A stretch of DNA of 64,000 nucleotides, from assembly GCA_903813345.2 (NCBI GenBank), contig CAIIXF020000008.1, positions 24,724,822-24,788,821 on the forward strand, read 5' to 3'. Origin of the DNA: Owenia fusiformis. Lineage: Eukaryota > Annelida > Polychaeta > Sabellida > Oweniidae. The position numbers were made by a program, and so were the translations under genes. The notes under the pieces are model-generated. The model saw only the letters and a list, made by a program, of their open reading frames with translations. It was not told the origin of the DNA and did no database searches. Positions within the stretch are counted from its first letter, which is position 1. Each line of letters begins with the position of its first letter. This document shows positions 1-12,000 of this stretch, in pieces.

Positions 1-973
1 CATGGAACTCCATGGGGTACCATTTAACAAGATTTTACATTATCTTTTTTAATTAAAGACAGGTAAAAGGCTTGTTTACAGGTGTAAAAATAATCCAGGT
101 GAAATTGTAGCGTTTATCTCCGTCATGCAGAATTTTCAACCATCTTGAATTACACTTTCGTCATTCTCACGGTTTTTCAAATTACTTTGCCAAAATAGCT
201 ATCAATATGAAGAGCAACTATGCAAATGAGATGTCATTGTTATAACAATTAGCCCCGAGACATATCTTTTATATATTTATGTACCGTTATGCTGTTCACT
301 CATTATGTGTGCCTAAGGTAAAATTGTAACACTATCATTTGTAGCACAATAACCCACTCATAAAATATTTAACTGCTATAGACATTATTAATAATCAAAC
401 GACAGATAAAAAGTTTCATTTTCATTCTTTCAACAAGACTTCATTGCAAAAAATGTTAGTTTGGTCACTCTTCTTTCATACATCATACCATCTAATTGTG
501 AACTGAATTACTTCACTGCTTCTTTTCTTAAAACACATACATTTTGTTATTAGATTCATTCCTTAATTTGATTCTTTTTAAGGACCTGGATTTGTGGGTG
601 ATAAAGGAGATATGTACATGTAGAAAATTGATTGGTGTGCAATAATCTATGATGTTATCACCCATATATATGAGTTTCATTTTTGAGAACTGCTCAGGCA
701 TATTTCCTTGTCATATAGTATCTTTCATAAATTCATTATAATCTATTTTATTGAAACTCAGAAAACATATAACCTGCATCGGGTGACATCTGAGAAATAT
801 TTTTTTTATTAAATTGTCACATATGGTACTCTGCACGTCTGTAGCCAGCTTTCATCAGGATGTTCCAGTACCAAGCATACAGAGCCCCCCCCCCCTTTCT
901 GCCTACAGGCAAAAACAGAAAAGATCATGTTAATAAGGAGATCATTATTTAATTTGCAATATAATAAAGCACT

Positions 974-1005
974 GGGGAGGGAGGGAGGGAGGGAGGGGGC
1001 AGGGG
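974..1005 (+). repeat. GGGA repeat, potential G-quadruplex
   Basis: Six consecutive G-runs of three or more, separated by single A residues, form a short (GGGA)n microsatellite on the + strand. At least four runs with one-base loops meet the usual sequence rule for a parallel G-quadruplex. About 80 bases upstream, near 886-897, lies a run of C. This is a sequence motif only; nothing here shows that it folds in the cell. Confidence 0.6.
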
Positions 1006-2790
1006 TTTTGGTTTTAGGGGCCCAAATCTTTTTCTCGCAAGCACAGAAATGTGCCCCTTAATACTTTTCAGATCCGCCCCTGTAAAGTCAATAAGATGTT
1101 AGGGAACTTCCTTTAAAGTTTATTTTATTGGGGAGATTTATTTAAACATATGATCTCAGTGGGTGGAAATAATTGTAAAAAATCAAACAATATATCTTCC
1201 ATCTCTTTCAATATGTCTACAAATTATATCTTAGAAACAAAGGTATTTGAACATGATCAATGAGCTCTTGGCAGTTAGGAATGAAATATTAAGAAAATAT
1301 GTTCTAAGATTCTTATTGATGACTGTCAGTTGAGAAGCAACTTGTTGGATTAATCATAGAAGAATTCTATAGCCATCTTGACGACATCTAGAATGACATT
1401 TACGTGAATATTAGCCATATTTAATACAATCAATCATTTCTTTTATTGGAAGAACAAGCAAGCTAAGACAATTTTGTTAATCATCGTGAAGTTATTAGCT
1501 CTACCCCCTTGTGAATACAATCAAAAACTCAAGTTTTCTTTGATGACAACCACTCAAATATGAACTCAACACTTTCATCAAGTTTTTAAAAACATAAATG
1601 ATAAATCTTAAGTTTGTATGAGTCATTGATGAAAGCTATTAGACTAACAAAATATAAATGTTTTTGGGTGTTATGACAATATGAAAGGGTTCTACAATGT
1701 GCATTGATTACCTGGCTAAAGAGATAGTATTTACTTTGATGTCTCATCTTGCCTGTTACCCAGGTACAAGTATACAACATCAAGTATACCACACATCTTA
1801 AGTGGCCTCATGTCTTACTCATGACAAACAACATCTTTACTGATAACCCATGACAAGTAACAAAAATACCTTGAATTTAATTATAATATTGTGTCTTAGA
1901 TTTTCTCTTTGTGTCTTAACATATTCAGCTTTAAGGTTGGTCATGTTAGATTCAAGGAATGGAGAAATGAATGCAGTTTAAGGTTCTGTTGATGATAAAT
2001 AATTGTCTCAGTGTATAAAATCAGGTGACCTGAAGCGGGACTTTTCCGAGATTAAATGATTTTATCATCCCCTTAGATGTAACATGTCATTTTTCTTTCT
2101 TCGTTAAGTAATTGGTGATTTTTCATTCATGTAAGGAGTCATTTATTTCTGTGGTAATTGAAATAAGATAGGTCTGAACATAGGAAGAGCTTCATGTATA
2201 AAAGACCAACATTATAATCCTTTCAGAAATTTCATAATTACAGTCACATCTTTCAAAATGCCAAGGAATGAGTGCAATGTCCTAAAATTCAAAGTTAACT
2301 TTTAATCAAGGTTTGTGTTTTTATAAAATATCAACATTGGAGATATCCAGTAGAAAGTTGAACAGAAACCAAAGAATTCTGATGAAATAATATAAGTTTC
2401 CATTTACATTCAATCCTACACAGATTTTTTATGAAAGGTCTAAAAAGAATAAAATCTGTTCAACTTAAGACTAGATATATTGTCCGGCTAAAATATCAAA
2501 GAAAAATCGCAAATTAGTTTCAGTTTTTATATTAACTTTTGCTAAATCATCAATGTAAGATGAGTAATTTGCATTGAGACATGATATAAAAAGAAATGAA
2601 AAATTGTTCATTTAAAGGAAAGATGATTCTTTCAGGTATTTCTGTAGAAAAACAATCTCAAATTAACAATACACATGAAAGTAAAATAATAATAGACTAA
2701 GTCCCGATAAGATTTTTCAGTGATAACTCTTATGTTCTGAGAGTTGATATTAAAAAGTGGAAGCTTGTTTCTTGAATGTTTTATTTTATT

Positions 2791-2792
2791 AG
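2791..2792 (+). other. PROX1: U2-type acceptor (AG) before the homeodomain exon
   Basis: A pyrimidine-rich tract (2766-2790, mostly T) ends in AG at 2791-2792, the standard form of a major-spliceosome acceptor. There is no other AG between here and the conserved homeodomain codons. Splicing here would add ten in-frame codons (2793-2822) without a stop before the conserved segment. It is probably a real alternative or inner acceptor, but it is not proven. Confidence 0.5.
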
Positions 2793-2822
2793 TTTTTGTT
2801 ATATCACCTTAACCCTTTCCAC
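2793..2822 (+). CDS. PROX1: possible alternative 10-codon extension of the homeodomain exon
   Basis: These 30 bases lie between the U2-type AG and the candidate U12-type AC acceptor. They are open in the homeodomain frame and would encode [10 protein letters not shown]. They would be included only if the upstream AG is used. The residues have no recognisable motif, and part of the sequence is also the candidate branch site, so they could equally be pure intron. In Drosophila prospero two isoforms differ by a short segment at the amino end of the homeodomain; this is the equivalent place. Confidence 0.3.
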
Positions 2823-2824
2823 AC
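2806..2824 (+). other. PROX1: candidate U12-type branch site and AC acceptor
   Basis: ACCTTAAC at 2806-2813 matches the U12 branch-site consensus TCCTTAAC at seven of eight positions. Going by the U12 rule, the branch adenosine would be 2812. AC dinucleotides at 2821-2822 and 2823-2824 lie 10 and 12 bases downstream, within the short spacing typical of minor introns, and would serve as AT-AC type 3' splice sites. Cutting after 2822 leaves the homeodomain frame intact (ACC ATA ACA TTA). The intron 5' end is outside the window, so its AT-AC nature cannot be checked here. Confidence 0.5.
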
Positions 2825-2977
2825 CATAACATTAACTCCTATGCACCTGAGGAAGGCCAAACTGATGTTCTTCTACTCGCGCTACCCCAGTTCAGCCATC
2901 TTGAAGGTTTACTTCCCAGACGTGAAATTCAACAAGAACAATACTGCACAGCTTGTGAAATGGTTCAGCAATTTCCG
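2823..2977 (+). CDS. PROX1: prospero/Prox homeobox protein, homeodomain exon
   Basis: This exon encodes most of the atypical Prospero homeodomain: a sequence-specific DNA-binding, nuclear transcription regulator that controls cell fate and cell-cycle exit in animals. The translation contains [20 protein letters not shown] and, later, [17 protein letters not shown], both diagnostic of the family. The recognition helix keeps W, F, N and R in the WF-N-R pattern. The exon ends after the first two bases of the Arg codon (CG at 2976-2977), followed by a strong donor, GTAAGG. Joining to 21638 restores Arg and continues [13 protein letters not shown]. The start is drawn at the candidate AC acceptor; conservation with vertebrate and fly proteins is clear from about 2832 (Leu-Thr-Pro). 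Earlier exons are outside the window, so there is no start codon here. Confidence 0.93.
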
Positions 2978-3114
2978 GTAAGGAATTTCTTTATCTTTAT
3001 TTCTCGTAACAGTTCTCTTTTAACACAATAATCTTTTTTTGCAACATTTGTTGCTGGAACATAATATCATTCCTGTATCTACAATATTATAATGGGAATT
3101 AAATTCATTTGTTG

Positions 3115-3449
3115 TTAAAGGCCCTATCTAAAGTTTCAAGATATGTTTTTATCATTCATTTACTATTTTTCATGACTTTAAAAGTTATTTTAGAGATATT
3201 TAAATTTCTTAATTAAGATTTTCTTAATTTTTTCTATAAAAGACACATGAGAATGAATGCTATGCATTGGTGTATTGCTTATTAAAAGATCTAAAATTTA
3301 GTTGTAAATAAATTTATGATTTTTCGAACAAAAAGTCCTTCAAAAACCACTTTTTGAAATTCAAAAACAAAGTTTCACATATATCATTTTGATAACATTT
3401 GGTAGACAATATAAGCCAAAGTGGTCTAAACTTCATATAAGGCCTTTAA
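3115..3449. mobile_element. MITE-like element flanked by TTAA
   Basis: TTAA at 3115-3118 and TTAA at 3446-3449 enclose about 327 bases. The inner ends are imperfect inverted repeats: AGGCCCTATCTAAAG at the left and the reverse complement AGGCCTTATATGAAG at the right, with 12 of 15 positions matching. TTAA duplication is the mark of piggyBac-type transposition, so this may be a non-autonomous member. There is no open reading frame. A segment near 3235-3295 resembles one at about 60190-60250, suggesting a dispersed family. Confidence 0.45.
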
Positions 3450-6400
3450 CCTTAATGAAAAAACATATTAACCTTTTTCAAAGAATATCCTTATCTATCG
3501 TGACTTATGGTGGTCATAAAAATGAAATAGGACATCTTTAGTATTTTCATAGAGTATTTTAATAATTTTGAATATTAAAATAATCTCAATCATATGAGGG
3601 TTATGTTTTTTTCAAATATAATTGTCTAGATAATATTTATTTATGAAATGTTCTATCTACGGGTTTGTCTGATTTACATCTGCTGCTAATGCTACTTCAA
3701 TATTATATTATACAAGTTTTTGTTCTTTGTTGGCAAGGGTACAGTAAATAAAATACATAATTGCTGTTCATATTTATAATAATAAGGATTGATATAGGAC
3801 CTGGCACTCAACAGGTTAAAGTCAATGGTGTTTTACAAATGTAAAAAGCTTTATTTTCTAACAGCTTTACTGCATATAATGGGGTCTGAAACACTTCTTT
3901 TGGTATTCATCATCAATTAAAAGCGATGATATCTTTGATTTATTAAAAGGTATCAGAAGATAAATGATAGGGATATTGCATGCTACCATCAAATGTATCC
4001 ACATAAAGTCAAAACCTGAGCCCAGGGAACAACTCAAAGCTTACCTAAAGAACAATCCAAAGACATACACCCAAGCCACAAGCACTCCATAACAAATGTG
4101 TGAACATAATCACTCCTACATATTTACTCGCTCACAAATTCAAGAAAACAAGTCAGAAATTATTATTTAACATTATATCAAGGATGTCGTTAAGTTCACA
4201 TGAGTTTTCTCAATATTAGAAGAAATGCAGATTATGTTTTTAATGTCTTGCTGAACTAGTTCCATTTTTACTTTTAAATTTATTTTCAAGAAGCATGACA
4301 TGTTTGAGATGTTCCCTAGGATAAACCATCTGCTTCTAAGGTCTTTAATCCATTATCCCAACCCTGATCTAATCCAAAGCCTTGCTTTAATATCATTAAC
4401 GCATCTTTGATCACATTGCTACATTTTTTCTCTATTGAAGCGTTTTCTCTTACTAAATATGATAGACATTTTTGATCTTGAGGGCACACATGATGATATG
4501 GTAAAAATAATTTAAGAAAACATCAGGTTTTGTCTGAATCCAAAAATGCAGAAATTTGGAGCATCTTGTGGTTATAACTTTATGTTTTTTCACAAGGGCA
4601 AATGTTAAGCATTTTTTAGATCCATTATATCATTGCCACCATACCACACAATCTTTTCAGTTCTAAATCCGTTATGCATTTTGTACCTCATAAAAACTTA
4701 ATTTTAATTACCATCCTTTGTTAAGCTCTCCATCTCGATGTATAATGATTATTTTTCAAAGATTTAATTAGGTATGTTTTATCCATCATAACAAAGGGTT
4801 TGAAATAAACACGGGATACTAATCTTGAATGTTTGTCTTTTTCACATGCAATACCACAAAAAGACAATCATCGAATAACTTTCAGTGAAATAACTCGTAG
4901 TAATATATCAAATCCTTAATTCCAGTAATTAATCTTAAGTTTGATTTCACAATACGAGAAATGAACAAGAACCCACAAACATGATGCACTCTTTGTGGAA
5001 CTAAGACTTATCTGGAGATGTCTTCATTTGAACATTTTATGATTTCAAAGTCACCTTTATGGCTAGTTGGAGTGTCCTAAAGGCACTGACAGAGCCATAA
5101 ATGCTGACTTGTCTGATAGTGTACCAATCTTGTTTGATAAAGCTCCTATCTTATGTTATAAAGTCCTCAAGTGTGTTTCTTGAACCTTGCCTGTAAATAG
5201 GATATCCAAGTAGTCATGAATTTAACTGTTAAAAGAATGAAAAAGACAGGAATTCAAATAAAATAGGCAAAAATGAAGTTTATAATACTCTAAATTGTCT
5301 AACAATATAAAATGAGTAATTTTATTCATATATTTTAAAGGGGAACTTACAGTGAAAAAAGCATGAAAAAAAACATTTTGTACATGATTCTGAAAAACAC
5401 TTCAACCTCTTAGCTTGGGGACAGACACAGAATGCATCAACTGAAATTAAAATTTAATTTCTTTTGTTTAAAGTTCAAGAAAACAGATGCAATGGAGATA
5501 GCTAGAACCATATGCTGTTTGGGGTATCATTACCTCTTGATATGCTATTTATTTGAATGCTTAATTATACTTGAGACCAACAATTAAGAATCCTTTTGCA
5601 TCACAAGGCCAGGTGATTGCAGTCACTTGAGCTACTTTAATCAAGACAAGATGTAACAGAATTTGTTATCAACAAGTCTTGGATATGTTTCAATAGCTTC
5701 GTATGCAGATACAGATACTCCAGATAAACCTTTAATCAATCATATGCTGATTTCAGCATGTTATTTTTCTAGAATTGAAATTTGGATATATTTAGTAAAA
5801 GATAACTGACAATATGTAACATTTAGAAAATAATGGTTGTGTTGTGATGCCCTGGGTGCTCTCATTGAATATGTTGCAAGAAATGTAGTCTATAGGCAGG
5901 AAGTAAGCATGTTATGTTGTAGAAGATCATTTGTATCCTTACAGCCCTTATCACTTGTTTATTTCATGTTGACAACTTATCACTGTAGCTTTGATGTTAA
6001 GATATATTGACTCAGCAATTTAAGGTAAGATAAAAGCTTAACACAAAAATCTTAGACTTAAAAGACCCTCTTAAAACTTTGGGTGGAACGATTGAGAATT
6101 TGACCACCATTTTGAAATGAGGTTTTATCTGAGAGTGGGTACTTCTCATCGTTTCAACTTTTCAAGTAGTTTAAGTCCATATTTCCTTATATATTAGAGA
6201 AAATGAAATTTTAATTTGATTCTTGAGTTACTACAAACTTAATTTAATTACATATGTGTATTATCAGTTCATTCATAAAATCAATTTATAACTATTCACA
6301 TCTAGAACATTTTTTATCATATTTAGAATTATTATCATAAATAGTTTTTACAAACCTGGTATATTTATTTGATAAATTATAGAAATTTGTATGGAGATGT

Positions 6401-7162
6401 TTATAAACAATTCACAAATAAAGCACAAGTAAGCTTCATATGATTCTGCAGAGGTGATCAAAATTATTTTAATGAGATAGGTTATTGATCTGATGAATAG
6501 TTCAGGTCCCCTGCCTTGAGACAATTCCTTATTCACATTGCTTGGGACAATGAGTGGAACAATAGGGCCATGCCATGATATACCGAGGCGCAACTTGGTC
6601 TAATTTCTTTTTTTTAATCTTTAATTAAGTCTTCTTTCTCTGAGACATGACATTGTGTATACATGTACAAATGATATATCCATCTTCTTGAATCCATGTT
6701 GTCTTGTCCTGGATATGATTATGGATATATTTCATTGGTGAAAGTAAAAATGATCATAATACCAGCAGGTTACTGATATGAAAGATCAAATCATTGAAGT
6801 TATAATGTTGAAAATATTCTATGAATTATTCATTCAAAGATACTGAACCAGTAGTATATAAGTAGTATGTAAAGGAGACTTGTTTTCTGTAAGCATATCT
6901 GAGATGAATCTCATATGTGATGAAAAATTCAAAAAACATAACTTTTGTGTTCTTAATCAGGTTCAGAGGACTCATGCTTCATCTTTATCTGTGCTAACTA
7001 TATATTTGCTGTGTAAAAGCATTGTTACATGTTTTCAAGTCCCTGTCCACTCTCACTTGTGACTTCTGGCCATCCAATGTAGTCCAAGTATGGAACAGTG
7101 CCACCAAGTGGCAAATTACTAGTATATCCACATCTGAGTTATCGCAGTCATATTAATTCATT

Positions 7163-7260
7163 GGCTCACACAGTGAGCCTATGGGATCGTCCAGGCGTCC
7201 GTCCGTCCGTTGGTCCGTCCATTGGTCCATCCGTCCGTCCATCCGTCCATCCGTCAACAT
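7163..7260 (+). repeat. hairpin plus (CCGT)n repeat head
   Basis: A perfect hairpin at 7163-7179 (GGCTCAC, three-base loop, GTGAGCC) is followed by a CCGT/CCAT microsatellite to about 7254. The same order, a short hairpin then (CCGT)n, occurs in common bivalve repeats with which I am familiar, and at two other loci in this window. The element continues into 7260-7420 as ordinary-looking sequence, but I cannot place its far end. Open frames here rich in Pro, Ser and Val are products of the microsatellite. Confidence 0.6.
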
Positions 7261-7772
7261 TGGCCATACAAATTAAAACTGCTATTCGGATTGAGTCATA
7301 TCCACATTCATTTTATGCATATCCATAATGCCTATTTGACCTATCATTGCCATTTCCCAAGTTTGGCCGGTTTCCGAGAAATTGCAGATTTTGACGTCAA
7401 AAAGTCAAATTTTCTGTAAATACTAGAGACTTTGTTGAAGAAGAAGTTTCAAATAACTTATAGTAGTTGCTGTATATTCATGTTTTGAATATTATTCATT
7501 ACATCGTAGAATATCATTAAAGAATAATACAAGTGTAGATTTATATTTGAAAAGAATGATCTTTTAGTAATATGAAGAATTCATAGATAAATGTTTTATT
7601 CGCCATTAAGTGTAACAGGTTTCTATTAAACAAAAAAATGATGTCCATCCTGTATATATCTATGGAGATGGATTTACTGGCATAGTATTTTTTATTTATG
7701 TTGTCTTCAAACATATTTATTTGAATTAGGTGGGGGGAAATGGTTATTGTTGTACATACTCCATTTATATTT

Positions 7773-9068
7773 ATCCCATCGAACGAAGTTCGGAGGGATA
7801 TAGGGAACGCCTCCGTCCGTCCGTCCGTACGTACGTACATCCGTCCGTACGTACGTCCGTCTGTCTGTCCGTCCGTCCGGGCAATAACTCAAATACCGTT
7901 GGCCCGATTTTGTTCATATTTTGTACACATATACCCTATGGGGGTAGAAGTTCTGCTCGAAAGCCGATTTTCAAAATGGCCGCTCATTTCAAAATGGCGG
8001 CCATTTTAGTGCCGATTTTACAGTAATTTAGGTGTAATATGTAAAACTGTATTAGCAATATGTTTTAAATGTAAAAAAATATAAAGGACATTAATAATGC
8101 TAAAAATGTAGATATTAAAGAAGCACATGGCAGCCATCTTGAAAAATGGCGGCCTTTACTCGTCATTTTACGATTTTTGCTATAACTCAAAAAATAGTGG
8201 AGCGATTTTGTTCATATTTGGTATGTGAATACTATAAGCATTGCACACTGTCTATAAACACTTTTGGTAGAAGGCGGCCATTTTTCAAAATGGCCGCCAT
8301 TTTAACGTATTTTACTATAACTCGAAAAGTAGTGGAGCGATTTTGTTCATATTTGGTATGTGAATACTATAAGCATGGCACACTGTCCTATGACGCTTTT
8401 GGTAGAAGGCGGCCATTTTGAAAAAAAATATGAAAAATGGCCGCCATTTTAAAGTATTTTACTATAACTCGAAAAGTAGTGGAGCGATTTTGTTCATATT
8501 TGGTATGTGAATACTATAAGCATGGCAGACTGTCCTATGACACTTTTGGTAGAAGGTGGCCATTTTGAAAATTTTTTTGAAAAATGGCCGCCATTTTAAC
8601 GTATTTTACTATAACTCGAAAAGTAGTGGAGTGATTTTGTTCATATTTGGTATGTGAATACTATAAGCATGGCACACTGTCTATTTCTAATGACACTTTT
8701 GTTAGACGGTGGCCATTTTGAAAAATGGCCGCCATTTTAACGTATATTACTATGACTCGAAAAGTAGTGGAGCGATTTTGTTCATATTTGATATGTGAAT
8801 ACTTTAAGCATGGCACATTGTCTAATAAAACTTTGGGGAGTAGTCGGCCATTTTGAAAAATGGCCACCATTTTTATGTGTGTAATTTTACAAGTACGTGT
8901 GCGATTTTTCAAAAATTTTAGAGGTGGCTACTTAAAAGCATATTATTTCTTCTGATGACAACTTGGCTAGTGAGCAACCATTTTGAAAATGGTGGCCTTT
9001 CTGGTGTGTTGTTTTATGATATTTGCTATTCGTTTGTAAAAATCCCAGCCATTTCTGTTCGATGGGAT
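7773..9068 (+). mobile_element. 1.3 kb non-autonomous repeat with (CCGT)n head and tandem palindromic body
   Basis: The element is bounded by a perfect 12-bp inverted pair: ATCCCATCGAAC at 7773-7784 and its reverse complement at 9057-9068. The head contains a small CGAAC/GTTCG hairpin and a (CCGT)n/(ACGT)n microsatellite (7811-7879). The body holds five tandem units of about 135-147 bp, recognisable by AGCGATTTTGTTCATATTTG starting near 8201, 8336, 8483, 8630 (one change) and 8771, plus degenerate flanking copies. Each unit carries a GGCCATTTT/AAAATGGCC palindrome. There is no transposase or other coding capacity, so it would depend on another element. I see no clear target duplication. Confidence 0.65.
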
Positions 9069-12000
9069 TCGCTACGCTTTGGCGTTGCCGTTGTTCTGGT
9101 TTAAAATATACCGTGTTTAATTGAACCTTTCTAGCTTTATTAATATTGGTTTCAATTTTTTCATCAGACCAGTCATTTTGTAATTACCCCACTGTTATTC
9201 ATTCATTATTATCATTATTATTCATATAATAATGAAATTATAACAATTAAAAGTAAATAAATTATTACAATATAAAGTCTAATACTATAGGAAATGCTGA
9301 TCTTATTGCTTATTGATTGTGTTCCTTTATAGTAAAAGCATGTGAAAAATCCTACGGCCAAAAAGTTTGAGCCTATGTAATGAAAGCAATCTGGGCATCA
9401 ATCAGTCATATGTTTTAGCAATATTACACATACCCATATAGTAAAAGTACTTTTATTATATGCATGCTCCCTTCAGTTTTAATGTGACATAAACACTTCT
9501 TTGCTTTTACCGATTTTCATGAGATTAAATATCTTTGAAAAACCACACATATACAACGTTTTTTCAATAATTATTCATGGAAGACTTACAATATATTCAT
9601 TTATCCGGGTGATCAATTTTTAATTTGTTAGTATAATTTAATAATGCAAACATTTTTGTGCTATCTCCTGGTGTTATATAGTCTATGAAGAAACACATTA
9701 TTACTTTTATATTATTTAATTGCCAAACATGTATTTGATATTTTTTCTTTCATGTTCTAGTAATTATAAGGAGTGAAGCAATGTTCTGTAATGTGATCCC
9801 AAGTATTATGACAGGCCAAGATACAGTATCTTCAGGGTGATTTTTCTCTCCCTTACATAAAATTCCATGTTAACTCTTACAAAGTAAAGGAAAATGGAGA
9901 AATGACCATGAATTATGGTACTCAAGTTGATATGCACCTGTGTTACCTTATATCATGTTTGACTATTTAAAATTGTATGTGTCTAGATTTCAGATAAGAC
10001 AGAGGGAATTTTTAATGAACATTTTCTGATTATTACGATTAAGATGTTTACTACTATGTATCACCTGCCTACAATCATAAGACAGTAATATAATACAGAT
10101 GTTTCTCTTAATCTGTTCATGAAAAATGTTCTCTTTGTTATGTATATTACTCTATATTAAGTATAGATATTTTGTCATTTTCATAACTTAAGAGTGCTAG
10201 TTACATGCCTGTTCACTTTATTCCATGCTGGTTCCACATAATTTTATTCTATGTATTTGAAGATGACATAAAAAGTACTTTATCCTATGATAGTTAAAAC
10301 AGGATCGCATACTATTTTTGTGACTGGTCCCATTTGAAAATGTCATAATAACTGTGCAATTATATATGATAAACCGCCAGTATAAAATCACTTGAGATCA
10401 AGCATGTACTTAAATACATTTTCAATGACATAACATATATGCAGATTTGAAAAAACAAGTTGGTAGTAATTACATCATTTCTTTTGTTAAAAGCTTACCT
10501 GGTAAAATAAACTTACTGAAATAAATGGGTTGAATAGTGTATCATTGTAGGTAATTACACCTGATATATTCATATGCGTGCTTTTTCTTATCTTCTATGA
10601 ATTATGAGAAGATTGTAGTTTCTTCTTCGAACAATTTCATTGATTAGAAACCGAATGGAGCATGACATGCTATCTTTTCCAATATTAGTTTAGTTTTTAC
10701 AATTTACTACTTGTTAAGAACACCTTCACAGGTATTTATCACTCATAATATCATCTTTATTTACCTAATAATTCTCATTTTCCCGCAAGACAAAGTCATC
10801 TGGGTGTCTACGGTTGGATGCTCAGTAAGCATGACCATTCCTGATTTGAAATTGAATTTCTAATGAGCTGATCAATGTGAAACATTTGCAAATAGCAATA
10901 AATCCTGAGTTATTTTCAATGATGTCATAATTGATTAGAATTGTATTTACAAATACATGTATGAGCATATGGGTTCAGTTTTTAAATTAAAGATCAGTGA
11001 GGCGTAACAAAAATGTAGTATATGCCATCTATACACTACTATTTAATAATAGATCCAAATCATTTTTTATGATCGAATCTTTTTCTTTATCAAACATTAA
11101 AAGGGACCATAGAAAATTATTTGATCTATATAGATAGATAATCAGGAAGAAATATTGCATAATTTTTCATTTCTTCTCATGAAGACAAGTTGTTGAATGA
11201 TTCTATTGTTCTAGGGAGATATAAGTAATAGCTACCCTTTCATTGAAGTAGATTTTGCATAATATTGTCCATTATCCCACTGTAATAAAGTCGCTATTAG
11301 AAGCATAAAGACAAAAGGACTAGTAGATTAATACAGTCATAAATACAACGTAAACTCACATTTAAGATGACAGTAGCGGCGGTTTGTCTATGTGTCTAAC
11401 ATACACCAAACATTAAGCGCTACTTCCTACCATCATATCTAATCAAATCTTAATGTCTTATCTCCGCATCAACTACTCATTAACAAACTTTTAATAAATC
11501 CCCGTCAATTTTTCAAAAGGCTATCCAGAAGAACCTTATGAGAAGCAAATGGGATAATTTTTCGTTAATGATCTCAAAATTATTCTCTGAAAACTGTCGG
11601 CTAATTTTCAATTTCCTTTTCGTAAAGCAAAGTTATATCGTTCAACTGTCTGCTCTTGCAATATATTAGTGGTTTTCTGTAGAGATACAATAATGATTTG
11701 TCTTTGTTTTTAATACTGCGGTGTCTTTCTCACTTAAATACCAATGAAATCATTTATTGGACATTCAATGTCTTTGTTTTTTAAGATAGGAATTCTTCAA
11801 AACAATTGCAGAAAGTTTGACCATAGGAGGAAGTTATAGTAGAACAAAGGTACATTTCAATTTTGATTGCAGATCTAGTATTCTGAGAAAATTTCTTTTG
11901 TGGCAACTTTGAGGCATTGTGATTTTTGACTGTGTTTGACATCATACATAAAAAAGAAGGAAGCGTAAAATACTGACAGCAATTTGAATTCTGAATTTAG

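Larger units (their letters stand above)
1..2792 (+). other. PROX1: 3' part of an intron upstream of the Prox homeodomain exon
   Basis: This AT-rich stretch has no convincing coding segment on either strand and leads into the homeodomain exon, so I read it as the tail of an intron whose 5' end is outside the window. It contains a run of C near 886-897, a G-rich block at 974-1005 and low-complexity AT sequence. I found no upstream Prox exon here: nothing resembles the N-terminal Prox region. The intron ends either at the AG at 2791-2792 or at an AC near 2822-2824 (see the separate splice features). Confidence 0.6.

Noticed and set aside
3485-3492. ATATCCTT, a perfect core of the U12 5' splice site
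   Set aside because: It lies downstream of the homeodomain exon, inside an intron with normal GT-AG ends, so it cannot pair with the candidate U12 acceptor; another ATATCCTT at about 51675 shows that chance matches occur.
7098-8026. Several Pro/Ser/Val-rich or Arg/Thr/Asp-rich open frames
   Set aside because: They are translations of the (CCGT)n microsatellites and not proteins.
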